Source: Plazaster borealis
Lineage: Eukaryota > Echinodermata > Asteroidea > Forcipulatida > Labidiasteridae
Length of the DNA stretch: 64,000 nucleotides
Direction: 5' to 3'
Assembly (NCBI GenBank): GCA_021014325.1
Contig: CM037463.1
Coordinates: 21,150,026-21,214,025 of the forward strand
The notes below the pieces were generated by a model. That model saw only the letters and a list, made by a program, of their open reading frames with translations, was not told the origin of the DNA and did no database searches. Positions 22,077 through 33,407 of the stretch are shown here, one piece after another; the stretch's first letter is position 1; each line of letters begins with the position of its first letter. Position numbers and translations under genes: made by a program.

Positions 22077-23329
22077 TTTTTTCATAGAGCACTTTATTTG
22101 ACACCTTTTTGGGCCACTATTACCGGAAATAGACGGGTGCGTATTGGAAAGGAGAGAAAAGAAATAAAAAGCACCAAGAACGGAAATAAACCGTAACAAT
22201 TATCCGGCAATAATCGACAACAACATATCGAATGGGATTCAGTCCTTCAAATGCCGTGTGAATGACCACCTTGTTACATAAATCAGCAGAGTATTTCCTG
22301 GATACCATACATATCTTTGTTTTATCTTAAACTTGTCTAGAAAATCTGAGGAGTTGCATAAACAAGAGTTCTTCTTTTCAGTCTGATCCAATTTTCATTC
22401 CGTTCATTGACCTTGTTAATGTCTGTTGGACTATTGTTCACATGTGTTCCTTATATATATATGAAAAAAATACCGTGTATATAATGTGGATTTTTAAATG
22501 TGGAGCTTTTGGTACACTTTGAAAATTCAAAGAATATAATGCGAAATTAATTGAATTTGTTTAATGTGCGAAAATTGTTTCCAAAAGTGCATAAGTGTTT
22601 GATTAGACCATAGAGAAAGGACCACGGGAGGAGTTTGAATTTGCCGGGCTCTACAAATTCAACCAATTAGCGCTCACCAGTGATTAGCATCACCCCATAA
22701 CAAAAGCACATTTTCTATAGTATTTTTTGTTTTTCTAATCTTCGGACACTTAACACATCTTGACCAGGAGTAGTCCAGGGAAGTACAACAGTTTTAAAAC
22801 TGTCATCAAAAAGATGTGTCTTCCACAAACCCCTTGTCATAAAAAAAACTGAATAGGCCTATACAAGAATACTATCAACATTATTACACAATATTTAGAT
22901 ACAATTTATAAAATACAAAAAACACTCCCACAAGACAAACACTCAACAACAAAACATGCAGACAGTAAAACAACAAGCAAACAAACACACAAAATACACA
23001 ACAAACAAACAAGCAAACGGCCCAGACAAAAAAAAACAAGCCAACACAAAACACTCATACAGAAGACAGACAGGCAGGCAGACCAGACAAAGGACGGACA
23101 GACAAGCAAACAAAAATCACACCACGGGAAAATATCCCTACAAACAAGACTATAGACCATTACAGACACATTAAAAAAACCGAGCAAGAACAAAGCTGAA
23201 AGAGCTAATTAAAACAATAGATTTACAGCATCAGAATGCAGCTTTACGTTAGTTAAAAACGATTACACGGACATAATCGTCGAAGGAATACGTAGGTTGC
23301 TATGTATGTGAACATTTTCTAAAAAGGTT
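22077..23329. other. Intergenic with CAAA-rich low-complexity tract
   Basis: A simple-sequence-like region rich in ACAAACAAGCAAAC and AGACAGACAGGCAGG lies at about 22915-23125. It produces long open frames on both strands which are artefacts of composition. No gene was recognised. Confidence 0.5.
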
Positions 23330-23335
23330 TATCTT

Positions 23336-26300
23336 TATGGGGCGCCGTTTGTCAATTAATTGTTTAGCGTTTTTTTGAAATGTTTTAACCATGGTTTGTA
23401 ACAATTGGATGTAAACCATAGAAATTGCTGTCAATTTTTTTTTGTGGTTTACATACCATGAATATACAATCAAAGCTTATAAATTATGGTTTATAAACCA
23501 TGTAAAACTGAAGCCTCACAAAACATGGTTTATAAACCATGATTTGTAAACCATGAAATTGTAAGCACCTTAAAAACATGGTTTATAAACCATGAAATTT
23601 TAAGCACGTTTCAAAACATGGTTTATAAACCAAGAAATTTTAAGCACCTTCAAAACGTGGTTTATAAACCATGAATTTTCTAGCATAATGATTTACAAAT
23701 CATGGTTTATAAACCATGAAAATTTGAACACCTTCACAACATGGTTTATAAACCATGATTTGTAAACCATGAAATTTTAAGCACCTTAAAAACATGGTTT
23801 ATAAACCATGAAATTTTAAGCACCTTAAAAACATGGTTTATAAACCATGAAATTTTAAGCACGTTTCAAAACATGGTTTATAAACCAAGAAATTTTAAGC
23901 ACCTTCAAAACATGGTTTATAAACCATGAATTTTCTAGCATCATGGTTTACAAATCATGGTTTATAAACCATGAAAATTTAAACACCTTCAAAACATGGT
24001 TTATAAACCATGAAAATTTAAACACCATCAAAACATGGTTTATAAACCATGAAAATTATAGCACCTTCAAAACATGGTTTACAAATCATGGTTTATAAAC
24101 CATAAAAACCGTGTGTTCAAAAATCATGGTTTATAAACCATAAAAAACCGTGTGTTCAAAAATCATGGTTTATAAACCATAAAAAACCGTGTGTTCAAAA
24201 ATCATGGTTTATAAACCATAAAAAACCGTGTGTTCAAAAATCATGGTTTATAAACCATAAAAACTGTGCGTTCAAAAATCATGGTTTATAAACCATAAAA
24301 AAAACCGAGTGTTCAAAAATCATGGTTTATAAACCATAAAAAACCGTGTGTTCAAAAATCATGGTTTATAAACCATAAAAAACGTGTGTTCACAAATCAT
24401 GGTTTATAAACCATAACAAACCGAGTGTTCAAAAATCATGGTTTATAAACCATAAAAAGCCGTGTGTTCACAAATCATGGTTTATAAACCATAAAAAACC
24501 GTGTGTTCAAAAATCATGGTTTATAAACCATAAAAAACCGTGTGCTCAAAAATCATGGTTTATAAACCATAAAAACCGAACGTTGTTTCATCCAACCTCC
24601 TTCCCAAGCACCGAACTGAAGCTAACAAAGTATTGGGCCCGAAATAGCCAGCCGCGTATTTGGCTCATTTCTGTTGTTGAATCCGTTACAATTCATCCCG
24701 ACGAAGACTGAAATAGCTTTACGGAATTGGAAAGCAACAAAGAAACAAAAAATCGGTAGTTAGAAAATAAGCCGCAAGCACGGAGACAATAATGCGTGTA
24801 TACTGAAGCTAACAAAGTATCATTGGGCCCGATAGTGTTCGCGGAATTCGCGGAATGGCCAGCCGCGTATTCAGAAGAGTAGAATGCATGCAGTACAGGG
24901 AGGTGACAAAATGGCTAATTTGGCTCATTTCTGTCGGTGAACCCATCATTTCATCCGGACGAAAACTGAAAACTGTGGCAGGAGATTCTGTGTCCCCCCC
25001 CCCCCCACCCCGGCGAACTGTTCTTCTGAGCGCCCTCTACTCTTTTGAATCACCCTTATTCTAAATTAGCCAGCCCAAAAATTTGGTGTGCCGGTGTAAC
25101 AGTCTTAGATTATGGGCTTAAACTTACACTTTTACTCATCAAATTCTTTTCAAAATTAGTTTTAGTATTTTACTAAACAGCGTAAAGCTGACATCTTGCA
25201 TACACGGATATTGTCTCCGTGTTTGCGGCTTATTTTCTGATTAACGATTTGTTTTATTCGTCCGGATGAATTATAACGGATTCAACGACAGAAATGAGCC
25301 AAATACGCGGCTGGCTATTTCGGGCCCAATACTTTGTTAGCTTCAGTTCGGTGCTTGGGAAGGAGGTTGGATGAAACAACGTTCAGTTTTTATGGTTTAT
25401 AAACCATGATTTTTGAACACACGGTTTTTTATGGTTTATAAACCATGATTTTTGAACACACGGTTTTTTTATGGTTTATAAACCATGATTTTTGAACACA
25501 CGGCTTTTTATGGTTTATAAACCATGATTTTTGAACACACGGTTTTTTATGGTTTATAAACCATGATTTGTGAACACACGGTTTTTTATGGTTTATAAAC
25601 CATGATCTTTGAACACACGGTTTTTTATGGTTTATAAACCATGATTTTTGAACACACGGTTTTTATGGTTTATAAACCATGATTTGTAAACCATGTTTTG
25701 AAGGTGCTATAATTTTCATGGTTTATAAACCATGTTTTGATGGTGTTTAAATTTTCATGGTTTATAAACCATGTTTTGAAGGTGTTTAAATTTTCATGGT
25801 TTATAAACCATGATTTGTAAACCATGATGCTAGAAAATTCATGGTTTATAAACCATGTTTTGAAGGTGCTTAAAATTTCTTGGTTTATAAACCATGTTTT
25901 GAAACGTGCTTAAAATTTCATGGTTTATAAACCATGTTTTTAAGGTGCTTAAAATTTCATGGTTTATAAACCATGTTTTTAAGGTGCTTAAAATTTCATG
26001 GTTTACAAATTATGGTTTATAAACCATGTTTTGAAGGTGTTCAAATTTTCATGGTTTATAAACCATGATTTGTAAATCATTATGCTAGAAAATTCATGGT
26101 TTATAAACCACGTTTTGAAGGTGCTTAAAATTTCTTGGTTTATAAACCATGTTTTGAAACGTGCTTAAAATTTCATGGTTTATAAACCATGTTTTTAAGG
26201 TGCTTACAATTTCATGGTTTACAAATCATGGTTTATAAACCATGTTTTGTGAGGCTTCAGTTTTACATGGTTTATAAACCATAATTTATAAGCTTTGATT

Positions 26301-26433
26301 GTATATTCATGGTATGTAATCCACAAAAAAAAATTGACAGCAATTTCTATGGTTTACATCCAATTGTTACAAACCATGGTTAAAACACTGTCAAAAAAAC
26401 GCTAAACAATTAATTGACAAACGGCGCCCCATA
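23336..26433. mobile_element. 3.1-kb foldback element with arms of a palindromic 16-mer array
   Basis: The element starts TATGGGGCGCCGTTTGTCAA and ends with the exact complement of that start. It is flanked on both sides by the direct repeat TATCTT (23330-23335 and 26434-26439), consistent with a 6-bp target-site duplication. Each arm (about 23336-24706 and 25258-26433) is a long inverted copy of the other and consists mainly of the self-complementary 16-mer ATGGTTTATAAACCAT, repeated about 25 times per arm with roughly 38-bp or shorter spacing. Spacers change along the arm, from GAAATTTTAAGCACC-type to AAAAAACCGTGTGTTC-type. No transposase or other protein frame was found, so movement would need enzymes from elsewhere. 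Confidence 0.85.
24707..25257. other. Core of the 3.1-kb foldback element
   Basis: The non-array centre includes a second, diverged copy of the inner arm (GAAGCTAACAAAGTATC, GGCCAGCCGCGTATT, TTTGGCTCATTTCTGTCGG). It also has an inverted AAAATAAGCCGCAAGCACGG / CCGTGTTTGCGGCTTATTTT pair (about 24766 and 25216). A C-run followed by GGCGAACTGT and GCGCCCTCT at 24992-25035 resembles the centre of the inverted repeat at 42741-42921. A 69-codon frame at 24855 has no recognisable content. Confidence 0.6.
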
Positions 26434-26439
26434 TATCTT

Positions 26440-27639
26440 AACCGCAAAATTGTTACTTCAATCAGTTCTGGAGGATGGGGGCCTTCTTGTAATGCGTCGC
26501 CGGTGCTTGAACTTCGACCGGCGACTGCGCCGGGTACGAGGGCTAGCATTCGGGGCGTCTAGACGTCTTTTCCTTTGACGTGCATAATTACTCTAAGCAT
26601 GGAGGTAGTGCTCTAAGTAACTACTTGAGTATAGTATGTTTGGCCACTTCAATCAGCGAATTAACAACGGGCAAAGGGTGCTCCCTTGATTTAATTTAAT
26701 GTTTCGTCACCAGTTGAAGCACGCCACAAGGAACGTTAGCACTGAACATGTTTGTTGAAGCAAGTTGTTCCGGAGTGGTTTGACAAACTAGCCCTTGATG
26801 CGTATTCTGCTGAGGGCGTTTGTATTTGGCAAACGCATCGGAGAACACAAACATCGTATCGGGAGCAGGGGATTTGTATAATCAGTTACAATGGAGTAAG
26901 AATAACATACTGGGATGGATGGGGGAATAGCGTATAGTCCGAAAATGGAAAATGGTCAATTCTCATTAAAATAGAAAGGTTTACTTACAGGTGTACGTTG
27001 GGAGAATTCGAGAAGCAATGTGTCAAGGAAAAAGGATAGCACCGTCTCCCTGGAGTCGTCCATATAGGTTTCTCTGTAGGATGGTATACAAACAATTGGG
27101 AATCATTACTTGTAATCAAGGCTTCATGTGGCATAGATTGAACCATCCTTGATCCCTAGACTGGGTTACGCGCAAAAAAACAGTGCAACAAAACTACCCC
27201 GGGAACGAGGTTGGGATACGCGTTCGGCGATTCTTCAATTTAGAGAGTAAAGTAGCTTCAAATACTACAATAAACATACTATTCGTATGTATATACTATA
27301 AACAAAACAGGTGCTGGCGGTGTAAGCACTTTATATAATCCACCATATACATAAACTGACAAGCCTGTAGAAGTTTGAGATCGATCGGCCATCTGGGTCA
27401 CGAGAAAATAGTGAAAAACCGATTACACATTTTCATGTGTTATACAATGCATGAATAAAACGCTCATGAGCAATAAACTCCAATCGGAAATTAGTTTTAT
27501 TTATTTCTCATCAAGTATGGCATTTCAGACAGAAATATTTCTAGGGATGTTTTCTACTATCATCATCATTAGACCGTGTAAGTTTTATGTAAATCTGTGA
27601 TCTTAAAGAAAATTTTAATTACCAGTTCTGTAACGTTCC
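26440..27639. other. Intergenic, nothing recognised
   Basis: No gene or repeat was recognised. A 61-codon frame at 26752-26937 has no family resemblance. Confidence 0.4.
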
Positions 27640-27755
27640 TTTAAGTGTCTTGCTCAAGGACTCAAGTGTCATGACCGGGGTTCGAACCCACAACCCGATG
27701 ACTTAACCTCCAGCACTCGGGTCCGATGCACTAAACCGCTCGGCCAGGACACGCC
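27640..27755 (-). repeat. tRNA-derived SINE (Leu/Ser-type head)
   Basis: On the minus strand the head reads TGGCCGAGCGGTTTAGTGC (A box), then GGGTTCGAACCCC (B box), followed by the shared CTTGAGCAAGACACTT tail. The GGCCGAGCGGTY start is typical of type II (Leu/Ser) tRNAs. This is the clearest head of this SINE family in the window. Confidence 0.75.
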
Positions 27756-27876
27756 AATGGTGGGGGGGGGGGGCGTGCCAGTACAATATATGTTTGGCAT
27801 GGGAATCTTGGCAGGCTTTGGCCTTGGTTGTGTCAATCGTTTTGAAGACAAGTTACAAAGGAGGGGTTTTTCCTAA

Positions 27877-28134
27877 ATGGCAGACGGAACCGCCGGAAAG
27901 AGCCAAAACTGCGCTTTCAAAAAAAGGCAAAAGGAAACAAAGTGCATAAAACAGTTCTGTTCTACAGAACCACTTACAATTTGTCAGTATTACGAAAATC
28001 TATACAAGACAATGGGGACAATGTGCCGTTTGCATGCTCTACTATTCGATAAATATTTTAAAACAAAATACTCCATAATACCACCAAAGGTACTGCAGTA
28101 CAGATATCAAGGACATATTTTCCGGAAACGTTAG
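27877..28134 (+). other. Unrecognised 85-codon open frame
   Basis: The frame starts with an ATG in a fair context (CTAAATGG) and encodes a lysine- and cysteine-rich peptide. I see no domain, signal peptide or membrane segment. It lies about 0.5 kb upstream of the GPCR on the same strand, but it is not in an obvious splice relation to it. It may be chance. Confidence 0.15.
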
Positions 28135-28279
28135 TAACTCACTTAGTTAATAATCTACGCGTGATTAATTAGAAAATAAAGATAAAACACATTGTCGCCT
28201 TTTTGAGTTAAATTATTCAGTATATGGCTCGATACAAAAATATAGAACATCTTCATAGAATTGCTAACTGCTAAAAATG

Positions 28280-28445
28280 AAACATAGGCTATAGACCCTT
28301 TTCGAAACCTACGGCATGGGATCTGGCTCTGTCTTGGTCTCCGTCATCATTCTCTTGAGCAGTGTACATTTTAAACGGTGTTTTCAACATCAAACGGAGC
28401 CCGGAGCCAGAGCCGGAGCCAAAGCCGAGGTTTGGAAAAAAGCCC
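28280..28445. repeat. Small inverted-repeat (MITE-like) element
   Basis: CTTTTCGAAACCTACGGC and GGATCTGGCTCTG on the left pair loosely with AGCCAGAGCCGGAGCC and GCCGAGGTTTGGAAAAAAG on the right. The arms are imperfect. Confidence 0.45.
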
Positions 28446-28559
28446 CAATTAAGAATACTTTTCTAATTTGCGAACAATAATGTCTAAAAGAAACAACGTC
28501 ATTCACAAGCTATACGGTCTTTGAATAAACGTTTGAATAATGTAGTTGTCACTCCATGT

Positions 28560-28594
28560 TTAACTCTCTATTCCCTTTCTTTATTTCCCAACAG
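28560..28594 (+). other. Splice acceptor in the GPCR 5' UTR
   Basis: A long pyrimidine tract (CTCTATTCCCTTTCTTTATT) is followed by TCCCAACAG. This lies 58 bp before the GPCR start codon and suggests an upstream non-coding exon. The donor cannot be located from the sequence alone. Confidence 0.5.
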
Positions 28595-28652
28595 GTAACA
28601 TAAGAAATCCTCTTTGATTGGATCATACGTGTTTGACCATCACCCAGTCATC

Positions 28653-29711
28653 ATGTCCAATAACTCATCTTCAGAGAACAATGACTGTGGTAACGTTTCA
28701 TGTGACGACCCGTTCGATTATAATCGTCCATATGGAGATACCAATGTGTCCGTTGCTATCTACATATACGCTGCCCTGGCCATCGTAGGGGTCTTAGGCA
28801 ATGCCAGCATCATCCTGGTAATCGTCCTTAACGCCGAGCTGCGCCGTTCCCAGATAAACGTCTTAATCATCCAACTGGCCATCGGGGACCTCCTCTTCAT
28901 CCTCCTAACGGGACCGATCATGATAGAACATGAGATTTATCCCTTCTGGCAGTCTGGTGCGATTGCCTGTAAGGCCTACATGTTCGGCGAGACGCTAACC
29001 ATGGGTATCTGCGTCTACTCCATCACAGCCTTCAGCGTCCGTAGATTCATGGGTGTCGTCATGAGGAAAGGTGAGAGGAACTACACGAGTGCACTGGTGT
29101 GCGCTGAGTGGGTGACCTCAGTCGCCATCGCGGTCCCCACACTTTTCATTACGCAGTTGCAGCCGACTTTGCGAGGGGATGAATTTAACTGTCGTTTCCC
29201 TTACAGTGGGGTGGCAGCTCGTGTCTACGTAGCTTTCTGGGTGAGCTTCTTGTACCTCATTCCCCTGGTCATCATTGCCTACACCAATATCTTAGTAATT
29301 GTGAAGCTTCTGCAGAGTACCAGGAAGTTCTCCGGGGAGCAGGTCAACAAATCCCTGCTGAAACAGTTCAAGATTCGCCGCAACCGAGCCGCAATGTTCA
29401 TCCTTATCACAGTTTTCTTCGCTGTGTTCTGGCTGCCTTACTACGCATTTCGTTTCTTGCATATTTACTATCAAGGTTCTGGGGAAAACCCGCTCATCGA
29501 CGTGCTACAAACCTTGCATTACTATGCAGCTATTGCAAATTCCTGCTGTAATCCATTTGTCATGTACATGATGAGCTCGAAATATAGACAGGCTCTTTGC
29601 TGTCGGCTGTCTGCCCGGAAATCAGGAATAACTTCGGCAAACTCCGTGAGGAGTGTTCGCGTCAGGACAACGCAGTTCAGCCTCTCAGTGAAAAACAAAC
29701 AGCAAGAATAA
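28653..29711 (+). CDS. Class A (rhodopsin-like) G-protein-coupled receptor, peptide-receptor-like, orphan
   Basis: A 352-residue seven-helix plasma-membrane receptor encoded by one uninterrupted frame. The first ATG in frame after the 5' splice acceptor is used; the frame extends 13 codons further up without an ATG. The N-terminus has four N-x-S sites (N3, N4, N14, N31) and no obvious signal peptide. Family landmarks are N50 (1.50), D79 (2.50), C106 pairing with C180, W153 (4.50), P204 (5.50), F256/W260/P262 of helix 6, N300-P301 of helix 7, and a Cys pair 316-317 after helix 8 that could be palmitoylated. Position 7.43 is not Lys, so it is not an opsin. Position 3.32 is E113. The E/DRY motif is R130-R131-F132 and NPxxY is N-P-F-V-M with Y one place later, both unusual. 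The overall pattern suggests a peptide receptor; ligand and coupling are unknown. Confidence 0.93.
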   Translation: MSNNSSSENNDCGNVSCDDPFDYNRPYGDTNVSVAIYIYAALAIVGVLGNASIILVIVLNAELRRSQINVLIIQLAIGDLLFILLTGPIMIEHEIYPFWQSGAIACKAYMFGETLTMGICVYSITAFSVRRFMGVVMRKGERNYTSALVCAEWVTSVAIAVPTLFITQLQPTLRGDEFNCRFPYSGVAARVYVAFWVSFLYLIPLVIIAYTNILVIVKLLQSTRKFSGEQVNKSLLKQFKIRRNRAAMFILITVFFAVFWLPYYAFRFLHIYYQGSGENPLIDVLQTLHYYAAIANSCCNPFVMYMMSSKYRQALCCRLSARKSGITSANSVRSVRVRTTQFSLSVKNKQQE

Positions 29712-30138
29712 GACAGAAACCAAGTCAAATTGCTTATCTGCATTGACAGAGTTTTGATTAATGACTGCAAGATTCTATTAAAAAACATTCAAATGCACTT
29801 TGTCTCTACGTGCCGTGCATATTTAAGAAAACACAGACTGTGCACCAAGAGAAGGGGTGCAATTCTTTGCAAACACGCACAACGGATAAAAGGATTTGCA
29901 CAAATTTCTTTAAATGGAAGTATTTCAGCTGAAACAATTTTTCCGCGGCTACATTTAATTCTTTCTCCCCCCCCCTCTCTCTCTCTCTCTGTATTTATTA
30001 GCAGACTTCCAAAGGGGCATTTGTTTCTTATCCTACCAAATTGTTTTTTTTTTCTTTCTTCTTTTTGCAAAATGTCTATTTTATTTCATTTCCGTGCAAC
30101 CCCATTTGGTTTTTGTCACTCTCTTTTTTGTTCTTAAC
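29712..30138. other. Probable GPCR 3' flank or UTR
   Basis: An ATTAAA at 29777 could serve as a polyadenylation signal. A short CT microsatellite follows at about 29970-29990. No other feature was seen. Confidence 0.3.
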
Positions 30139-30520
30139 TTAAATTGGACACTATTGGTAATTACTCAAAATAATTATTGGCATAAAACCTTACTTGGTAA
30201 CGAGTAATGGGGAGCTGTTGATAGTATAAAACATTGTGAGAAACGGCCCCCTCTGAAGTAACGTAGTTTTCGAGAAAGAACTAATTTTCCACGAATTTGA
30301 TTTCGAGACCTCGGAATTAGATTTTGAGGTCTCGAAATCAAGCATCTGAAAGCACACAACTTCGTGTGACAAGGGTGTTTTTCCTTGCATTATTATCTTG
30401 CAACTTCGACGACCAATTGAGCTCAAATTTTCACAGGTTTGTTATTTTATGCATATGTTGAGATACACCAAGTGAAAAGACTGGTCTTTGACAATTACCA
30501 ATAGTGTCCAATGTCTTTAA
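30139..30520. mobile_element. TTAA-bounded MITE, copy A
   Basis: The ends are TTAAATTGGACACTATTGG and its near complement CCAATAGTGTCCAATGTCTTTAA. The interior has TAATGGGGAGCTGTTGATAG, GTGAGAAACGGCCCCCTCTG, a short inverted pair around TTTCGAGACCTCGG / GAGGTCTCGAAATC, and GACCAATTGAGCTC. Further copies are at 34849, 44370 (reversed), 48794 and 63736. There is no coding capacity. Confidence 0.8.
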
Positions 30521-31689
30521 GGTGAATCTTGCGAAGTGTTTCTCAACGGTGCAAACCAGGAATAATCGAAGCATTGGGTTTTGGAAATCTAGACTGGTTT
30601 TCCTTCGTACATGGTGGACCGTACAGTCTAAAATGTGAAAATTGTTTCCTTCATAACTTTGAAATATTTTTGTTCCCCTCACTCAGAGATGGTTCTTGTG
30701 TTATGCGTTTCTTGTCACTTTTTTTCCCATGTAGTGGAATATGTCTTATTTTTAGTTTAGGAGTAGGCCTAAGCCTTTACAATTTGGAGGGCAGTTGAGT
30801 AGAGTAAAGCCTTTGAAAAGGACACGTTGCCTTGGATCGGGCGAGTTGGTCTATAAAAAGCATTTGTAACCGTTTGTTATAAAATGCATATGGTAGAAAG
30901 ACGTTATAAAAGTAGAATACAACGATCCACACAAATATGCCTCGAAATTGCGTGGGTTTCCTTTTACATCGTGAACAAACACGGTCGGCCATTTTGTGAG
31001 TCAAATTTTTGACTCCACATAGATCTAAAGAACACCTTATGATTATTCATGAGATAGGTCAATGGTTGCACGCACTTTATGCAAGAATACGCAACGAAAT
31101 GTTCGTTGTTTTGGGGTTGTTGTTTTTTATGTTGTTGTTGTTGTTGTTGCTGTTGTTGGTGGTTTTTAAGCATTATTGTTGCTTATCGAGAAGAAATTTA
31201 AATGATGTCGTCTGTTTGTTGTAAGAATTGTCACTCATTCGGTTACTCACTTATATCATCGTCAGCCGTTTCAAGAACACATCAATGTTAGTCCATAAAA
31301 ACGCGTAGGTTTAACAAAAAGGAATCAACGGGGGCTCTATTTTTGTGAATTTAGTGAATTTGGTCCTTGTGAGTCGAGAGTTGAATGTATTTTGGGCTCA
31401 TACTTATTCGGGTTACATTTTGTGTGCACTTCATTCGGGTTACAACAAACTTGAAAGCATTCGTATGCACGGCAAAATGACTTCTGTTGATCGAAATATG
31501 AGAGCAAGTTGAGAGGATTAATGGAGGGTTAAAAGTGGAACATCTTGGAGAGAGTGAGTGTATGTGGGGGTGTTATCCCGCCGAGCGAGGACTTTAAAAT
31601 AGGGCTGGCTTCCTGGTGTTTTGACAGAGCGAGGATGTCCTCGCTTCGCTTTCGTGTATAAACCTACGAAAGTCCATTAACGCAAAATA
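30521..31689. other. Intergenic with a GTT trinucleotide run
   Basis: A (GTT)n tract lies at about 31131-31160, giving leucine- and glutamine-repeat frames that are not genes. Nothing else is supported. Confidence 0.45.
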
Positions 31690-31699
31690 ACATTAATAA

Positions 31700-31930
31700 T
31701 AAATCCAAACCGTTATTACGGATTCACAATCTGTTATACGGATTCGCAATCCGTTATTACGGATTCAAAAACCGTTATTGCGGATTCGCAATCCGTTATT
31801 GGAATTTGCAATTGTGAATTCGTAATAACGGATTGTAATCTGTAATAACGGATTGGGAATCCGTATTAACGTATTGTGAATCCGCGGATTGTGAATCCGT
31901 AATAATGGACTGTGTGAATCCGTTATTCCT
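31700..31930. repeat. Palindromic ATCCGTTATTACGGATT repeats
   Basis: About ten irregular copies of ATCCGTTATTACGGATTC and its variants appear here. The unit is almost self-complementary, so it reads similarly on both strands. The array is irregular in spacing. Confidence 0.7.
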
Positions 31931-32900
31931 AATAATATCGGAATTTCTTTTTTTGTTGGCGCTAATGGGCTTTCGTACAAAACCAATTTGGACATCGTAT
32001 AAAAAAAACAATGAGAGAAGACAACGAAGTCCTTGGTTTACCGGGTTAACAAACTGCATGGGAGATCGTGTGGAAGTGTGTGTGCATGCGGTAAAGATGA
32101 AACGCATCGGCAATTGACAACAAATCGCGTCTGGAATCAAGGTTTGTTTCTGAATATTGGGCGAAATTTCGACAGCTGGTTGTTTGCTGAAAAAAGCATG
32201 GAACAAGTCTCAAATAATGTTCACATTTTATCAAATTTACTGATGCCATATCGCTGCTATTTAGCAAAATCAAGTCTTGTTTTAAGCAAATACGAGCTTT
32301 TTGGCCTTTGATTTCGTTCTAGGGTGAATGCAAAATGACATATCTATATTCTATGAATAAGTCATTCTACAAAAATCAATTTGCAACTGGTGAAATTCAA
32401 ATCACTACGTGTGGACAAGAAATATTGACAAATCACATCGAGAATCAATTTAATAACACTGAAAAACCAATCTTTGCAGAATATTTCCCCAGGGAGATGA
32501 CGCTCTTCCAGTAATTTGTTTGGTTTAAAAACAAACTGGGAAAGAAACCGCACACTAACATTGGTATTCTAATGTAGAGGAGAACCAGATTGAATAAATC
32601 ACCCATTTTTGTGTTATCCTTTTTCCCAAACCAAAGATGCGTTTATAGACACTTGGATCGTTTGTGTTTTATTTTGTCTGTGATTGTGGAGGTAAATTGT
32701 TGATGTTGCCAGCTTGTATGATGGTGATGCAAGGTTCGATGACGTGGGAGTGAATTCAAGAGATGTGTTTTTGGTCGCAAAAAGTGAGTCAGTTTGTATC
32801 AGAACAAGTATTTGTTTTTAACCCAATTACTAGAAATGGGACAAACAATGGTGACTCGTTTGGATGAATGCACAAACATTATAACAGAAACAACACTATT
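31931..32900. other. Intergenic, nothing recognised
   Basis: No recognisable gene, RNA or repeat was seen. Confidence 0.4.
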
Positions 32901-33099
32901 ACACTATCAAACTCCCGGGTCAGAATTGACCCGGATTCCGGGGCACAGCTGGGGCCTGACACCTTTCCGGGTCAGGCTGACCCCTAAAGTGGTTATAAAT
33001 TGGGATTTTAATTCGGATTATTTGTCAGTTTTGATACAGATCCCGGGTCATACCCAGGAATCAGGGTCAATTTTGACCCGGATTTTTTTAGAGTGTAGC
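32901..33099. mobile_element. Small inverted-repeat element with CCGGGTCA / TGACCCGG motifs
   Basis: The left end is ACACTATCAAACTCCCGGGT and the right end is ACCCGGATTTTTTTAGAGTGT, an imperfect inverted pair. Several CCGGGTCA / TGACCCGG motifs sit inside. No clear target duplication was found. The right terminus (TTTAGAGTGT) is shared with the end of the GACAAG-rich region at about 50983. Confidence 0.55.
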
Positions 33100-33407
33100 C
33101 TTTAGATCGGCTCTGTCATGAATACTCAATTAGTCAAAGTTCACTGCGACGCGCTTGCAATTTAGTTACTCGTTGTCTGAACTATTCTTTTTACTTTTTA
33201 TTTATTATTTGTGTTATTATTAATTTTCATTTTGTTTAACTGACGGAAAGCTTATTGTTGATTTTAACCATAGAGTTATATAATAGAACTACAGAAAGCA
33301 CTCTTATTACACACTTGTAACCGTGCTGGCCCACCTTGGGTTCGAATCTCTGTGGGTAAATTACATACAAAAATTAATTACCCCTTTTTGAGAAATCGCC
33401 TAACACC

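Noticed and set aside
22906..23193. 95-codon Cys/Leu-rich frame resembling a membrane protein
   Set aside because: It is the reverse reading of a CAAA/GACA low-complexity tract.
23461..26290. CRISPR-like array of regularly spaced palindromic repeats
   Set aside because: The repeats are palindromic and spaced about 38 bp apart, but the spacers are themselves repeated rather than unique, the array is mirrored, and the sequence is eukaryotic with no cas-like genes.
28614..28652. Thirteen-residue N-terminal extension of the GPCR
   Set aside because: That extension starts at TTG, not ATG, and begins just after the splice acceptor. The ATG at 28653 gives a normal receptor N-terminus.
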